The position numbers and the translations under genes are program-made. 64,000 bases of DNA, taken from Rossellomorea aquimaris. Its GTDB lineage: Bacteria > Bacillota > Bacilli > Bacillales > Bacillaceae_B. Below the pieces are notes generated by a model. The model made no database searches and had not been told where the DNA came from. It saw only the letters and a list, made by a program, of their open reading frames with translations. This document shows positions 37,418 to 46,390 of this stretch, piece by piece; the stretch's first letter is position 1; each line of letters opens with the position of its first letter. The DNA lies in contig NZ_MINN01000128.1 in assembly GCF_001877785.1 (NCBI RefSeq), positions 124,001-188,000 on the forward strand, read 5' to 3'.

Positions 37418-37444
37418 ACCTGCCGGCTTACTCCCCATACAATA
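37418..37444 (+). promoter_or_regulatory. sigma-K-like promoter upstream of the CotZ-like gene
   Basis: AC (37418-37419), a 16-bp spacer, then CATACAATA (37436-37444), matching the sigma-K pattern AC-N16-CATANNNTA. It is 28 bp ahead of the TTG start and fits late mother-cell expression. Confidence 0.6.
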
Positions 37445-37471
37445 AATATGTAGCTGATTGGGGGGAGGGAC

Positions 37472-37927
37472 TTGGAGATAGAAAAAGAGAAAAACAATCT
37501 GACGTGTATCCATAAAGCGCTGGCTGAAGTGAAGAAACTCCAGGATTTCATTAACCAGGCTGACATCCCTTATCTCGGCAAAGTGTTTTCAAAAATGACA
37601 GGTGTCGATACCGTTCCCATTATGTTATATACAAAGGATGGAAAGCTTGCCTTCACAGGGTTTGATATAGAACCATGCGGAGAAGAGGCTTCTTTTAAAA
37701 CAAGCTATTTCCGTATGGAAAAGCTGCATGAACAGTCAGGCTGTGCCACGATATCCCTGCTGCGTCCGCTCTGTATATGCGGAAAAAACAAACACTCATG
37801 CTGTGAAATCCTCGTGCTGAAAAGGACCGATACGTGCCTAACGATTGATGTTAGCTGTATTTGTGCCGTTCAATGCATTGATATCGACCTCTTGAAACGA
37901 AAAATAATTATTGAACCGAAGTGGTGA
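37472..37927 (+). CDS. spore coat protein, CotY/CotZ family
   Basis: A 151-residue Cys-rich protein with nine cysteines, including CICGKNKHSCC and a C-terminal CICAVQC. The pattern TVPIMLYTKDGKLAFTGF, then FKTSYFRMEKLHEQSGCATISLLRPL, is that of CotY/CotZ crust proteins, which assemble by disulfide-rich lattices on the spore surface. The start is TTG 37472 after GGGGGAGGGA. The sigma-K-like promoter supports sporulation expression. Confidence 0.85.
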   Translation: MEIEKEKNNLTCIHKALAEVKKLQDFINQADIPYLGKVFSKMTGVDTVPIMLYTKDGKLAFTGFDIEPCGEEASFKTSYFRMEKLHEQSGCATISLLRPLCICGKNKHSCCEILVLKRTDTCLTIDVSCICAVQCIDIDLLKRKIIIEPKW

Positions 37928-37957
37928 AAACGTGCCTTTACCCAAGGTGCGTTTTTC
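37926..37957 (+). terminator. probable intrinsic terminator
   Basis: AACGTGCCTT pairs imperfectly (G-T pairs) with AAGGTGCGTT, followed by TTT. Confidence 0.6.
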
Positions 37958-38177
37958 TCGTTTAAGGAACAGTTCATTATTCCCGTTCATCTCGTCATGC
38001 CATGTTAAATGCGTGTACGCTGTTGCTTTAGCGTAACAAGGGACGATTGTATAATTTTCTGTTATACTAGACGAATAGTTTAAATATTTAGATTTTACTG
38101 ACGGGTTATGCATCTTGAGAAGCCGTACTTCATAGAGACCCAATCTTATTATCAAACGATAAAAGGGGTGCAAGTCT

Positions 38178-39377
38178 GTGGAGAAGTTTGCAAGTTTTCG
38201 TGTGCCGGAAACGATTTTTTACGGCCGGGGAGCTTTAGAAAATGTCGGCAGGGAAGCGGCAGATCGGGGCGGAAAGGCCCTGATTGTCAGTGATGGAATC
38301 ATGGACGGGCTCGGCTATGTGAGCCGTTGCCGTCAGTATTTACAGAATCACGGGATTCCGGGTGCCGTCTATCTTGGGGTTGAGTCTGAACCGACAGACC
38401 GGTATGTTGCAGAGGCCCTCGCGATGCTCGAGGAGGAGCGCTGCGACCTGGTCATATCACTCGGAGGGGGGAGCTGCATCGATACCGCCAAGGCAATCGC
38501 TGTGCTTGCTTCGAACGGAGGGTATATCGGGGATTATATGGGCGGCAGATTTTTAGCCGATAAAAAACCTCTCCCTCACATCGCCATCCCTACAACAGCA
38601 GGTACGGGTTCGGAAGCGACGGATGTGACGGTCATCACCAATACGCAGGATGACGTGAAGATGATGATCAAGCAGCCGGCCTTTATGCCGGATGTCGCCA
38701 TTGTGGACCCGCTCCTGACCGTCTCCTCACCCAAAACCGTGACGGCTGCCACCGGCGTCGATGCGCTGAGCCATGCGGTGGAAGCGTATCTGTCAAGGAG
38801 AGCCCATCCGATGACCGATACAGCAGCTCTTGCTGCCATCGGACTGATAGCGGACAATCTGTTGAAGGCCTACGATGACGGCGAAGACCTCGATGCGAGG
38901 GAAGCGATGAGCCTTGCTGCCCTGCAGGGGGGAATGGCGTTTTCCAATGCTTCCGTCTGCCTGGTCCATGGAATGTCACGCCCGATCGGTGCACTGTTCC
39001 ATGTCCCGCACGGCTACTCGAATGCGATGCTGCTGCCGGCGGTGCTGGAATTCAGCAAAGACCACTGCATCGACCGGCTGGCTGATATCGGGCGGATATT
39101 CGTGAAGGACAGCGTTCATCTGACGAACGGGGAATGTGCCGAAAATGCGGTGGCTTCGGTCAAAGCACTCTGCCGGAAGCTGAACATTCCAAATCTGAAG
39201 GGATGGGGAATCGATGAATCAGCATTCACTAAAGCAGTGGGGAAAATGACGGAAGATGCCTTCATCAGCGGCAGCCCCGCAAACAACCCCCGGGTGCCGG
39301 CGAAAGAGGAACTGGAGGCGCTGTATCACAGCTGCTACGATTATCAGTACACAACAGAGGAAAAGGTAAAGCGATAA
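38178..39377 (+). CDS. iron-containing alcohol dehydrogenase
   Basis: A 399-residue group III alcohol dehydrogenase. NAD site [32 protein letters not shown], and metal ligands in [13 protein letters not shown] and [16 protein letters not shown] are all present. GTG 38178 follows AAAGGGGTG. It is 61 bp ahead of a CoA-acylating semialdehyde dehydrogenase, so the pair probably oxidises a hydroxy acid or alcohol via a semialdehyde to an acyl-CoA. The exact substrate cannot be read. Confidence 0.9.
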   Translation: MEKFASFRVPETIFYGRGALENVGREAADRGGKALIVSDGIMDGLGYVSRCRQYLQNHGIPGAVYLGVESEPTDRYVAEALAMLEEERCDLVISLGGGSCIDTAKAIAVLASNGGYIGDYMGGRFLADKKPLPHIAIPTTAGTGSEATDVTVITNTQDDVKMMIKQPAFMPDVAIVDPLLTVSSPKTVTAATGVDALSHAVEAYLSRRAHPMTDTAALAAIGLIADNLLKAYDDGEDLDAREAMSLAALQGGMAFSNASVCLVHGMSRPIGALFHVPHGYSNAMLLPAVLEFSKDHCIDRLADIGRIFVKDSVHLTNGECAENAVASVKALCRKLNIPNLKGWGIDESAFTKAVGKMTEDAFISGSPANNPRVPAKEELEALYHSCYDYQYTTEEKVKR

Positions 39378-39438
39378 AAGGGGACAGCCTGGATTGCTGA
39401 TCAGCCCGAAATACAACTCTCGAAAGGGGAAATCATTC

Positions 39439-40896
39439 ATGGCGACTGCAACGAATAATACCGTGAAGAACTTTATCAACGGAAAATGGGTGGATGCAAA
39501 AACGGACCATTACCAATCCGTACCGAATCCTGCTACGGGCGAAGAACTGGCCCAGGTTCCGATATCAACCCGTCAGGACGTGGATGACGCGGTCCATACC
39601 GCAAAAGAAGCATTCAAATCATGGAGCAGGACGCCGGTGCCAAAACGGGCCCGCATTTTATTTAAATATCAGCAGCTGCTTGTCGATAATTGGGACGAGC
39701 TTGCAAAACTCATCACCGAGGAAAACGGGAAGAGTTTTAAAGAAGCATATGGCGAAGTGCAGCGCGGGATCGAATGCGTCGAGTTCGCAGCCGGTGCGCC
39801 GACCCTGATGATGGGGAAACAGCTGCCTGATATCGCGACGAATATTGAATCAGGCATGTACCGCTATCCCGTCGGGGTGGTCGGTGGCATCACGCCGTTC
39901 AACTTCCCGATGATGGTGCCTTGCTGGATGTTCCCGCTGGCGATTGCGTGCGGAAATACATTTGTCCTGAAACCTTCCGAGCGGACGCCGCTCCTTGCCA
40001 ACCGCCTTGCAGAGCTTTTCCTGGAGGCTGGCCTTCCGGACGGCGTGCTGAATGTGGTCCACGGTGCGCATGACGTAGTGAACGGCCTTCTAGAACATAA
40101 AGATGTCCCGGCCATTTCCTTCGTAGGCTCTCAGCCGGTGGCGGAGTATATTTATAAAACCGCTGCAGGGAACGGCAAGCGGGTCCAGGCGCTTGCCGGC
40201 GCGAAGAATCACTCTATCGTGATGCCGAATGCAGACCTTGACGCTGCCGTAAAAGAAATCATAGCTGCAGCGTACGGGTCTGCCGGTGAACGCTGTATGG
40301 CCTGCTCTGTTGTAGTCGCAGTGGGGGATGTTGCGGATAACCTGATCAAGAAGCTGAACGAGCAGGCGGATGCGATAAAGATCGGCAACGGGATGGATGA
40401 AGATGTCTTCCTCGGTCCTGTCATCCGCGATGAACATAAAAAGAAGACGGAAAGCTATATTGAATGCGGTGTTGAAGAAGGCGCGACGCTCGTCCGTGAC
40501 GGCCGTTCTGATGAAGCGTTCAAGGAAAACGGCTACTTCATCGGCCCGACCATCTTTGACAATGTGACATCCGCCATGAAAATCTGGAAAGATGAAATCT
40601 TTGCGCCCGTTCTTTCGATCGTCCGTGTGGATACACTGGAAGACGCGATTAACCTGACCAATAAATCAGACTTTGGCAACGGAGCCTGCCTGTTTACGAA
40701 GGACGGAAGCGATGTCCGCTACTTCCGTGAATTCATTGAAGTCGGGATGCTCGGCGTCAATATCGGGGTGCCTGCACCGATGGCATTCTTCCCATTCTCC
40801 GGCTGGAAAAACTCCTTTTATGGAGATCTTCACGCCAACGGACCGGATGGCGTTGAATTTTATACAAGACGCAAGATGCTGACTGCACGCTGGTAA
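39439..40896 (+). CDS. mmsA: methylmalonate-semialdehyde dehydrogenase (CoA-acylating)
   Basis: A 485-residue aldehyde dehydrogenase that converts malonate or methylmalonate semialdehyde to acetyl- or propionyl-Co[29 protein letters not shown] (Cys about 286 as nucleophile) and [21 protein letters not shown] are signature segments of the MmsA/IolA type. I chose ATG 39439 with AAAGGGG upstream. No inositol or valine genes are adjacent; pairing with the alcohol dehydrogenase hints at 3-hydroxypropionate or 3-hydroxyisobutyrate oxidation. Confidence 0.92.
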   Translation: MATATNNTVKNFINGKWVDAKTDHYQSVPNPATGEELAQVPISTRQDVDDAVHTAKEAFKSWSRTPVPKRARILFKYQQLLVDNWDELAKLITEENGKSFKEAYGEVQRGIECVEFAAGAPTLMMGKQLPDIATNIESGMYRYPVGVVGGITPFNFPMMVPCWMFPLAIACGNTFVLKPSERTPLLANRLAELFLEAGLPDGVLNVVHGAHDVVNGLLEHKDVPAISFVGSQPVAEYIYKTAAGNGKRVQALAGAKNHSIVMPNADLDAAVKEIIAAAYGSAGERCMACSVVVAVGDVADNLIKKLNEQADAIKIGNGMDEDVFLGPVIRDEHKKKTESYIECGVEEGATLVRDGRSDEAFKENGYFIGPTIFDNVTSAMKIWKDEIFAPVLSIVRVDTLEDAINLTNKSDFGNGACLFTKDGSDVRYFREFIEVGMLGVNIGVPAPMAFFPFSGWKNSFYGDLHANGPDGVEFYTRRKMLTARW

Positions 40897-40902
40897 AAGA
40901 AG

Positions 40903-40944
40903 GACAGCCTCTCATTCATTTTCGGAATGGGAGGCTGTCTTTTC
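40903..40944. terminator. bidirectional terminator
   Basis: GACAGCCTC(T)CATTC pairs with GAATG(G)GAGGCTGTC, with T residues on the + side; it separates convergent genes. Confidence 0.85.
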
Positions 40945-41459
40945 TATTTGTATAAATCAAAGTATTCCAGGATAGAAAACCACTTCACCACAACATTAGG
41001 GAACATCGTTATTTTCCCGTCATTTGAGGTGTATTGCCTGCTTGTGGCTGCAGGTATCTTGAATTCTTTAGAAAGTTCATCCACCACTGTTTCCAAGGTG
41101 ATTGTGCTGCCTTTGTGCCTTGCTGAAATATCATAACCATATGATTCTTTAAGAGTTATCCATATTTCTTTTTCCAGTCTATAAAGGTGATAGTAATTCA
41201 TTACAAAACCCGAGGTTCTTAGTTCATAAACAATATTATCACCATCCGTACAGTGAATGGGAGTTTCACAGTATTCACAATTGATTGTCCCCACCTGCCC
41301 GTACCGGGAACCTGTATGTTCATAAAGGTGAGGCAGCTGCCGGTCGCAGCTCACGCAGTAAATAGGAGTAATGGATACATCCACAGAAGGATCCGCCGCC
41401 CCGTTGCGGATCATCAAATTAATTTTTCCTTCATTCTTCTTTGCTTGCCTGATTCCCAT
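40944..41459 (-). CDS. zinc-ribbon-like protein of unknown function
   Basis: A 171-residue protein with two CxxC knuckles (CVSC and CEYC) about 27 residues apart, a probable zinc ribbon, followed by an alpha/beta part. I chose ATG 41459 because GGGGGATGAAGAA precedes it; the ATG at 41477 overlaps that site. I do not recognise a family. It is convergent with the dehydrogenase gene and divergent from hflX. Confidence 0.65.
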   Translation of the reverse strand: MGIRQAKKNEGKINLMIRNGAADPSVDVSITPIYCVSCDRQLPHLYEHTGSRYGQVGTINCEYCETPIHCTDGDNIVYELRTSGFVMNYYHLYRLEKEIWITLKESYGYDISARHKGSTITLETVVDELSKEFKIPAATSRQYTSNDGKITMFPNVVVKWFSILEYFDLYK

Positions 41460-41715
41460 TTCTTCATCCCCCATCATTACTATTTACAAGTATCGAAAGC
41501 AGGTGCTTTCATCATGGTCTTCTCAATCTGACTATTCTATGTTAAGATTATCATATCTTACAAGAAATGGAGGTTTTCCCTTTGATTTTAATCAGACTAC
41601 GATTCCGCGATTCCAACAGATAATTGAATACGTTCGGACGCTCTGCCTGTGTGCAGGGTAAATGGAATTGGTCTGCCTATTTTTAAGGGAAACTTCATTT
41701 AACGTGTTGGTGAAG

Positions 41716-41742
41716 AAGAGGGGGAGAAGACTCCTCTTTTTT
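41716..41742 (+). terminator. leader hairpin 1 (terminator-like)
   Basis: AAGA(GG)GGAG pairs with CTCC TCTT around AAGA, followed by TTTTC. Confidence 0.5.
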
Positions 41743-41916
41743 CGTGTCTTGAAAATAGAACTGAATAGTGGACTTCAAATGGGTTCCCGTCAGTTTTACC
41801 ACTTGGTGAAGAAGGGTATCCTAAAGTCATGCCGGCCCATGCAAGAAAAGGACGCGGACCGTTGTTTTCTTTGAAAACAGCTGCACGTGGCCGGTTGACG
41901 GATCCATTTACTAAAG

Positions 41917-41942
41917 CACAGGCAGCGGCCTGTGTTTTTTTT
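41917..41942 (+). terminator. leader terminator just ahead of hflX
   Basis: CACAGGC-AGCG-GCCTGTG followed by eight T residues; it ends 32 bp before the hflX ATG. Confidence 0.85.
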
Positions 41943-41973
41943 CTATATAAAAAAGAATGGGAAGTGAAGATAG

Positions 41974-43242
41974 ATGATGGAAGAACGTTTAAGAGCCATC
42001 GCCGTTGGTGTGAACACCAAGGAAAAGGGAGAAGATTTTGAATACAATATGCTTGAATTGAAGGGGCTGGCCGAAGCCCGCCGCATTGATGTCCTGGCAG
42101 AAATGACGCAGAACCTGCCAAAGAGGAATCATGTGCATTATATCGGGAAAGGGAAGATCGATGAGCTTCTGCCTCTGATTGAAGAAATGGAAGCGGATGT
42201 ACTCATCGCCAATGATGAGCTGTCGCCGTCACAGATCCGGGTGCTCGAAGAAAAACTCGATATCCGTGTGATGGACCGGACCATGCTCATCCTAGATATT
42301 TTCGCAGAACGCGCCCAGACAAGGGAAGCGCAGCTGCAGGTGGAAGTGGCACAGCTTCAATACATGCTGCCCCGCCTGATCGGAAGACGCGAATCACTTG
42401 GACGTCAAGGAGGGGGATCCGGACTTGCAAACAGGGGTGCCGGTGAAACAAAGCTTGAGCTCGACCGACGTCGCATCGAAGACAACATCACCGCGCTCAA
42501 CAAAGAGCTTGAAGCGCTTGTCGACCTGAGGAAGACCCAGCGGAAGCAGCGCAAGAAGAGCGGGATTCCGGTTGTTTCACTCGTCGGTTACACAAACGCA
42601 GGGAAATCGACGACCATGAATGCCCTTCTAGAAACATTCAATTCTGGTGAAAACAAACAGGTGTTTGAAAAAGATATGCTGTTCGCCACATTGGATACGT
42701 CAGTCAGGAAAATCACACTTCCTGATAATAAGTCTTTCCTGCTGACCGACACCGTAGGGTTTGTCAACAAGCTGCCCCACCATCTTGTGAAGGCATTCCG
42801 CTCGACGCTTGAGGAAGTGGCAGAGGCAGATCTCATCGTCCAGGTGGTGGATTATTCTGATCCCCATCATGAAACGATGATGGAAGTCACGAACAAAACG
42901 CTTGATGATATCGGAGTGGGCGGCATCCCGATGGTCTACGCCTTCAATAAGGCGGAACTAGTCGATGAAGAATCGGTTGGCAGCGTTGTGAACGACAGAA
43001 TCTATCTATCCGCGAAACAGCGAAAAGGCATTGATGAGCTGGTCGATGTCATCAAAAGTCATATTTTTAAAGGCTATAAGAAATGCGACATGCTCATCCC
43101 GTTCAGCCAGGGACAGCTGATATCTTATTTCAATGAGCATGCAAACGTGCTTCATACCGAATATGAAGAGAACGGCACAAAGCTGACGATGGAATGCAGG
43201 AGTTCGGATTATGAGAAGTACCGGGAGTATGTGGTGCAATAA
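41974..43242 (+). CDS. hflX: ribosome-associated GTPase HflX
   Basis: A 422-residue GTPase that binds 50S/70S ribosomes and splits or rescues stalled ones after stress or antibiotics. N-terminal HflX domain (HYIGKGKIDEL, ERAQTREAQLQVE), Gly-rich linker GRQGGGSGLANRGAGETKLE, then the G domain: GYTNAGKST, DTVGF and a switch to AFNKAEL. It is full length for the family. A terminator sits 32 bp ahead of the start, suggesting control by attenuation, as known for the antibiotic-induced HflX variant of Listeria. Confidence 0.95.
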   Translation: MMEERLRAIAVGVNTKEKGEDFEYNMLELKGLAEARRIDVLAEMTQNLPKRNHVHYIGKGKIDELLPLIEEMEADVLIANDELSPSQIRVLEEKLDIRVMDRTMLILDIFAERAQTREAQLQVEVAQLQYMLPRLIGRRESLGRQGGGSGLANRGAGETKLELDRRRIEDNITALNKELEALVDLRKTQRKQRKKSGIPVVSLVGYTNAGKSTTMNALLETFNSGENKQVFEKDMLFATLDTSVRKITLPDNKSFLLTDTVGFVNKLPHHLVKAFRSTLEEVAEADLIVQVVDYSDPHHETMMEVTNKTLDDIGVGGIPMVYAFNKAELVDEESVGSVVNDRIYLSAKQRKGIDELVDVIKSHIFKGYKKCDMLIPFSQGQLISYFNEHANVLHTEYEENGTKLTMECRSSDYEKYREYVVQ

Positions 43243-43256
43243 ACAGAGAACAGAGA

Positions 43257-43287
43257 AAAGGACTTTACGGCTGCGTAAAGTCCTTTT
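43257..43287 (+). terminator. intrinsic terminator
   Basis: AAAAGGACTTTACG pairs with CGTAAAGTCCTTTT around GCTG; it probably acts in both directions. Confidence 0.9.
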
Positions 43288-43302
43288 CGTTATGCTGTTC
43301 TA

Positions 43303-43686
43303 TTAATCTGATACATGAACGGACCTATCGTCCACCGACCCAAGCTTATGTCTAAAAATATAAAAATGAAAGAAATATTCCCCTACACCGATGAGCAGGG
43401 CTGAAATGAATGCAGAAGGCAGGGCGACATCTGCGCCTAGTCCTTCAATCATGGAAATCACTGCCCATACCAGTATGAAGGCAATGATCAATTCAACTGC
43501 GGTGGTGACCACATTATTCGTTTTATGTAAAAAGGCGAGATCACCCACACCATAAGAGACACCTCCAAACAGGACGGCAATGAGGGCAGTACTTTCAGCA
43601 GAAATACGGAACCCGAGGCTCAGGACGAATGAAAACACAGCCAGAATCATGATGCCTTTAATGGCGAACGCTTTTGCATGCTTCAT
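43303..43686 (-). CDS. DUF2512 membrane protein (YndM-like)
   Basis: A 127-residue protein with four hydrophobic helices and the KTNNVVTTAVELIIAFILVW segment typical of the DUF2512/YndM family, whose function is unknown. I chose ATG 43686 with GAAGGAGGAG upstream; the longer frame to 43746 has no such site. Confidence 0.85.
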   Translation of the reverse strand: MKHAKAFAIKGIMILAVFSFVLSLGFRISAESTALIAVLFGGVSYGVGDLAFLHKTNNVVTTAVELIIAFILVWAVISMIEGLGADVALPSAFISALLIGVGEYFFHFYIFRHKLGSVDDRSVHVSD

Positions 43687-43837
43687 GTGATATCTCCTCC
43701 TTCGGGACGTGCTTTGTTTTTCCCGCCCGAGATGAAAGATAAACAATTAACCATCTCATACGAAAAGTAAAAGTCCTTCTAGAAAATTCTTCCGTTCTCC
43801 GCTACACTGTAAGTACCTTACAAAAGTGGTGAAAATG

Positions 43838-44527
43838 ATGTTCAAGATATTGTTAATAGAAGATGATACAACTTTATATAACGAAGTGAAAAACCGTTTG
43901 TCACAATGGTCATACGATGTTTATGGGATAGAGAATTTCAGCAAAGTGATGAAGGGGTTCTCCGATGTGAAGCCGGACCTTGTGATAATCGATATCCAGC
44001 TCCCGAAGTACGACGGCTTTCACTGGTGCAGGATGATCAGGTCCCATTCAAATGTGCCGATCTTGTTCCTGTCTTCCAGGGACCATCCGACGGATATGGT
44101 GATGTCGATGCAGCTCGGGGCGGACGATTTCATCCAGAAACCGTTTTATTTTGATGTACTGATCGCGAAGGTGCAGGCAACCCTCAGGCGGGTCTACAAC
44201 TACAATACAGAACAGGTGACCCTGAAGACGTGGTGCGGGGCTGCTGTGGATCATGAGAGGAATACGGTTAAGAATGATAAGGGCATCATCCAGCTTACAA
44301 AAAATGAAATGTTCATCCTGAAGCTATTGATCAGCCAGAAAAATAAAATCGTCACCAGGGACAGCTTGATCAATTCTTTATGGGATGATAAACGGTTCAT
44401 CAGCGATAACACCTTGACTGTAAATGTCAACCGGCTGCGGAAGCGGCTTGGTGAAATCGGGCTGGGTGATCAGATCGAAACCAAAGTGGGGCAGGGTTAT
44501 ATGGCACTGGAAGGGGATCCGGTATGA
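43838..44527 (+). CDS. bceR: OmpR-family response regulator, BceR-like
   Basis: A 229-residue regulator: a receiver domain with Asp52 in IIDIQLP, Lys in QKPF, and a winged-helix output domain (RDSLINSLWDDKRFISDNTLTVNVNRLRKRL). The DDxxF-type box is typical of BceR-like regulators. The start is ATG 43838 (MFKILLIEDD); ATG 43835 is equally close. It overlaps the kinase gene by four bases. A 10+4+10 palindrome ahead of the ABC genes is its likely target. Confidence 0.9.
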   Translation: MFKILLIEDDTTLYNEVKNRLSQWSYDVYGIENFSKVMKGFSDVKPDLVIIDIQLPKYDGFHWCRMIRSHSNVPILFLSSRDHPTDMVMSMQLGADDFIQKPFYFDVLIAKVQATLRRVYNYNTEQVTLKTWCGAAVDHERNTVKNDKGIIQLTKNEMFILKLLISQKNKIVTRDSLINSLWDDKRFISDNTLTVNVNRLRKRLGEIGLGDQIETKVGQGYMALEGDPV

Positions 44528-45528
44528 TCGGTCATTTCATCCGGGAAAAAATAAGCTGGATTCTGATCTTTATCGGTTTACAGGTGCTGCTGGTTTTTGT
44601 CGCTTACCTTGATCCCTCTCTGCCAGTATCATCGATTTTCTATGTGGTCTTCCTTTCAAGCCTTATTTTCTTCTTCTTTACCGTGGCCCGCTATCATAAG
44701 GAAACAAAATACTACAAAAATCTGAAGGATTGGGATGCGAATCTGCACATAACGGGATTACCTGAACCCCGGACTCCATTTGAAAAGGTGGTACACCAAA
44801 GCATGACGGAGCAGGCGGATCAATTGAAGGTGGAAGCCGCTTCGAACAGAAGGATGATCGAACAGGAAAAGGATGAGCTCCTCGCCTGGATCCACGAAGC
44901 GAAGACCCCGTTGACCGCGATGAGCCTTATCATTGAGCGATTGAATGATCCGGGGATACGTGCACTGCTGAAATACGAATGGCTCCGGATCCATCTTTTG
45001 CTCGACCAGCAGCTTCATCAGAAGAGAATGGACTTTCTTGAAAATGATCTTTACATAGAGAAAACAGACCTTGAGACAGTGATTTACGGAGAAATAAAAA
45101 CCGTGCAATCCTGGTGTATCCAAAAAGGGATCGGCTTCGACATCGATTTGGAAGTGAAGGACGTTCTTTCAGACAATAAATGGCTGGCTTTCATACTCAG
45201 GCAGCTGTTGACGAACGCGGTAAAATACAGCCGTGAAAGGGACATCGAAATCAGGAGCAGCCGTGAACATGGACATACCGTCCTTATCATTCGCGATTTC
45301 GGAAGAGGGATTCCTCAGAAGGATATGCCCCGAATATTTGAAAAGGGCTTTACGTCCACAGATGATCACCAAAACACTGCTTCTACAGGAATGGGTTTGT
45401 ACCTCACAAAAAAAGCAGCCGATGCGCTGCACATCAATGTAAAGGCAGAATCCGAACCGCGGAAAGGGACAGTATTCACGCTCGCCTTCCCGGAGCGGAA
45501 TGATTTTGAAGGCACGATCGGCATGTGA
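44524..45528 (+). CDS. bceS: intramembrane-sensing histidine kinase, BceS-like
   Basis: A 334-residue kinase with two N-terminal helices and hardly any outer loop (about residues 12-55), the hallmark of BceS-type kinases that sense through their ABC transporter. The H-box is AWIHEAKTPLTAM; N, G1 (DFGRGIP) and G2 (GMGLYLTKK) boxes are intact. It overlaps bceR by four bases. The last codons form part of the operator palindrome. Confidence 0.9.
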   Translation: MIGHFIREKISWILIFIGLQVLLVFVAYLDPSLPVSSIFYVVFLSSLIFFFFTVARYHKETKYYKNLKDWDANLHITGLPEPRTPFEKVVHQSMTEQADQLKVEAASNRRMIEQEKDELLAWIHEAKTPLTAMSLIIERLNDPGIRALLKYEWLRIHLLLDQQLHQKRMDFLENDLYIEKTDLETVIYGEIKTVQSWCIQKGIGFDIDLEVKDVLSDNKWLAFILRQLLTNAVKYSRERDIEIRSSREHGHTVLIIRDFGRGIPQKDMPRIFEKGFTSTDDHQNTASTGMGLYLTKKAADALHINVKAESEPRKGTVFTLAFPERNDFEGTIGM

Positions 45529-45544
45529 CAAAAATGTCACATGC
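45521..45544. promoter_or_regulatory. BceR-type operator overlapping the kinase stop codon
   Basis: GCATGTGACA (45521-45530), AAAA, TGTCACATGC (45535-45544): perfect 10-bp arms containing the TGACA/TGTCA core of Bce-type sites. The kinase stop TGA lies at 45526-45528. A TATAAT at 45593-45598 is a possible -10 for bceAB. Confidence 0.75.
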
Positions 45545-45628
45545 TTTTCCATTTTGTTCGGCGGATAAAAGGAAAAAGGTTTTCCTGCTTTCTATAATAA
45601 AAGTATCAAACAAAAGGAGTTTTTAAGT

Positions 45629-46390
45629 ATGACGATTTTAGAAGCAGTGAAACTTCACAAAAGCTACGGGAATAAGTTCAACAAGCAGGACGTATTGAAA
45701 GGAATTGATATTCGTATCACCAAGGGTGAATTTGTCGGGATCATGGGTCCTTCCGGATCAGGGAAGACCACTCTCCTCAATGTATTGTCCTCCATTGATA
45801 AAGTGAGTGAAGGCTCCATAAAGATCGAGAATAATGAGATGACAAGAATGAAAGATAAGCAGCTTGCGGAGTTCAGGAAGAATCATCTCGGTTTCATTTT
45901 CCAGGATTACAATCTGCTCGACACCCTGACGGTCAAGGAGAATATCCTCTTGCCGCTTTCGATCACCAAAACACCTAAAAGAGAAGCTGAAATGAAATTT
46001 ACGGCGCTTGCTGAACAACTTGGAATAGAGGAATTAAAGGATAAATATCCTAATGAAATTTCAGGGGGGCAGAAGCAGCGCACATCTGCCGCCCGGGCGT
46101 TCATCCACGAACCAAGCATCATCTTCGCAGACGAACCGACAGGGGCACTTGATTCCAAATCGGCATCCGACTTATTGAATAAACTGGGGGGACTGAACTC
46201 CCAGCTGAAATCGACGATTGTCATGGTCACGCACGATCCCGTAGCAGCAAGCTATTGCAGCCGGGTCATCTTTATTAAAGACGGCCGTATCTATACCCAG
46301 TTAAATAGAGGGGATCAATCAAGACAAGCATTCTTCAAGGACGTAATGAAGACACAGGGTGTACTGGGCGGTGTGCAGAATGAACATTAA
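45629..46390 (+). CDS. bceA: ABC transporter ATPase, BceA-like
   Basis: A 253-residue ATPase of the MacB/Bce type: Walker [10 protein letters not shown], signature [15 protein letters not shown], Walker [13 protein letters not shown]. With BceB it frees lipid II-cycle targets from bacitracin-like peptides. AAAGGAG precedes the ATG. It overlaps the permease gene by 11 bp. Confidence 0.93.
   Translation: MTILEAVKLHKSYGNKFNKQDVLKGIDIRITKGEFVGIMGPSGSGKTTLLNVLSSIDKVSEGSIKIENNEMTRMKDKQLAEFRKNHLGFIFQDYNLLDTLTVKENILLPLSITKTPKREAEMKFTALAEQLGIEELKDKYPNEISGGQKQRTSAARAFIHEPSIIFADEPTGALDSKSASDLLNKLGGLNSQLKSTIVMVTHDPVAASYCSRVIFIKDGRIYTQLNRGDQSRQAFFKDVMKTQGVLGGVQNEH

Larger units (their letters stand above)
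41478..41973 (+). ncRNA. putative regulatory leader of hflX
   Basis: A gap of about 500 bp with no convincing gene before hflX. It holds two terminator-like hairpins in the hflX direction and a short frame (ATG 41779 to 41874, about 31 codons, or from ATG 41662, 70 codons) ending between them. No upstream + strand gene needs termination here, so an attenuation leader is likely. No T-box motif was seen. Confidence 0.5.

Noticed and set aside
41478..41973. T-box riboswitch ahead of hflX
   Set aside because: No AGGGTGGNACCGCG-type T-box sequence and hflX is not a T-box target.
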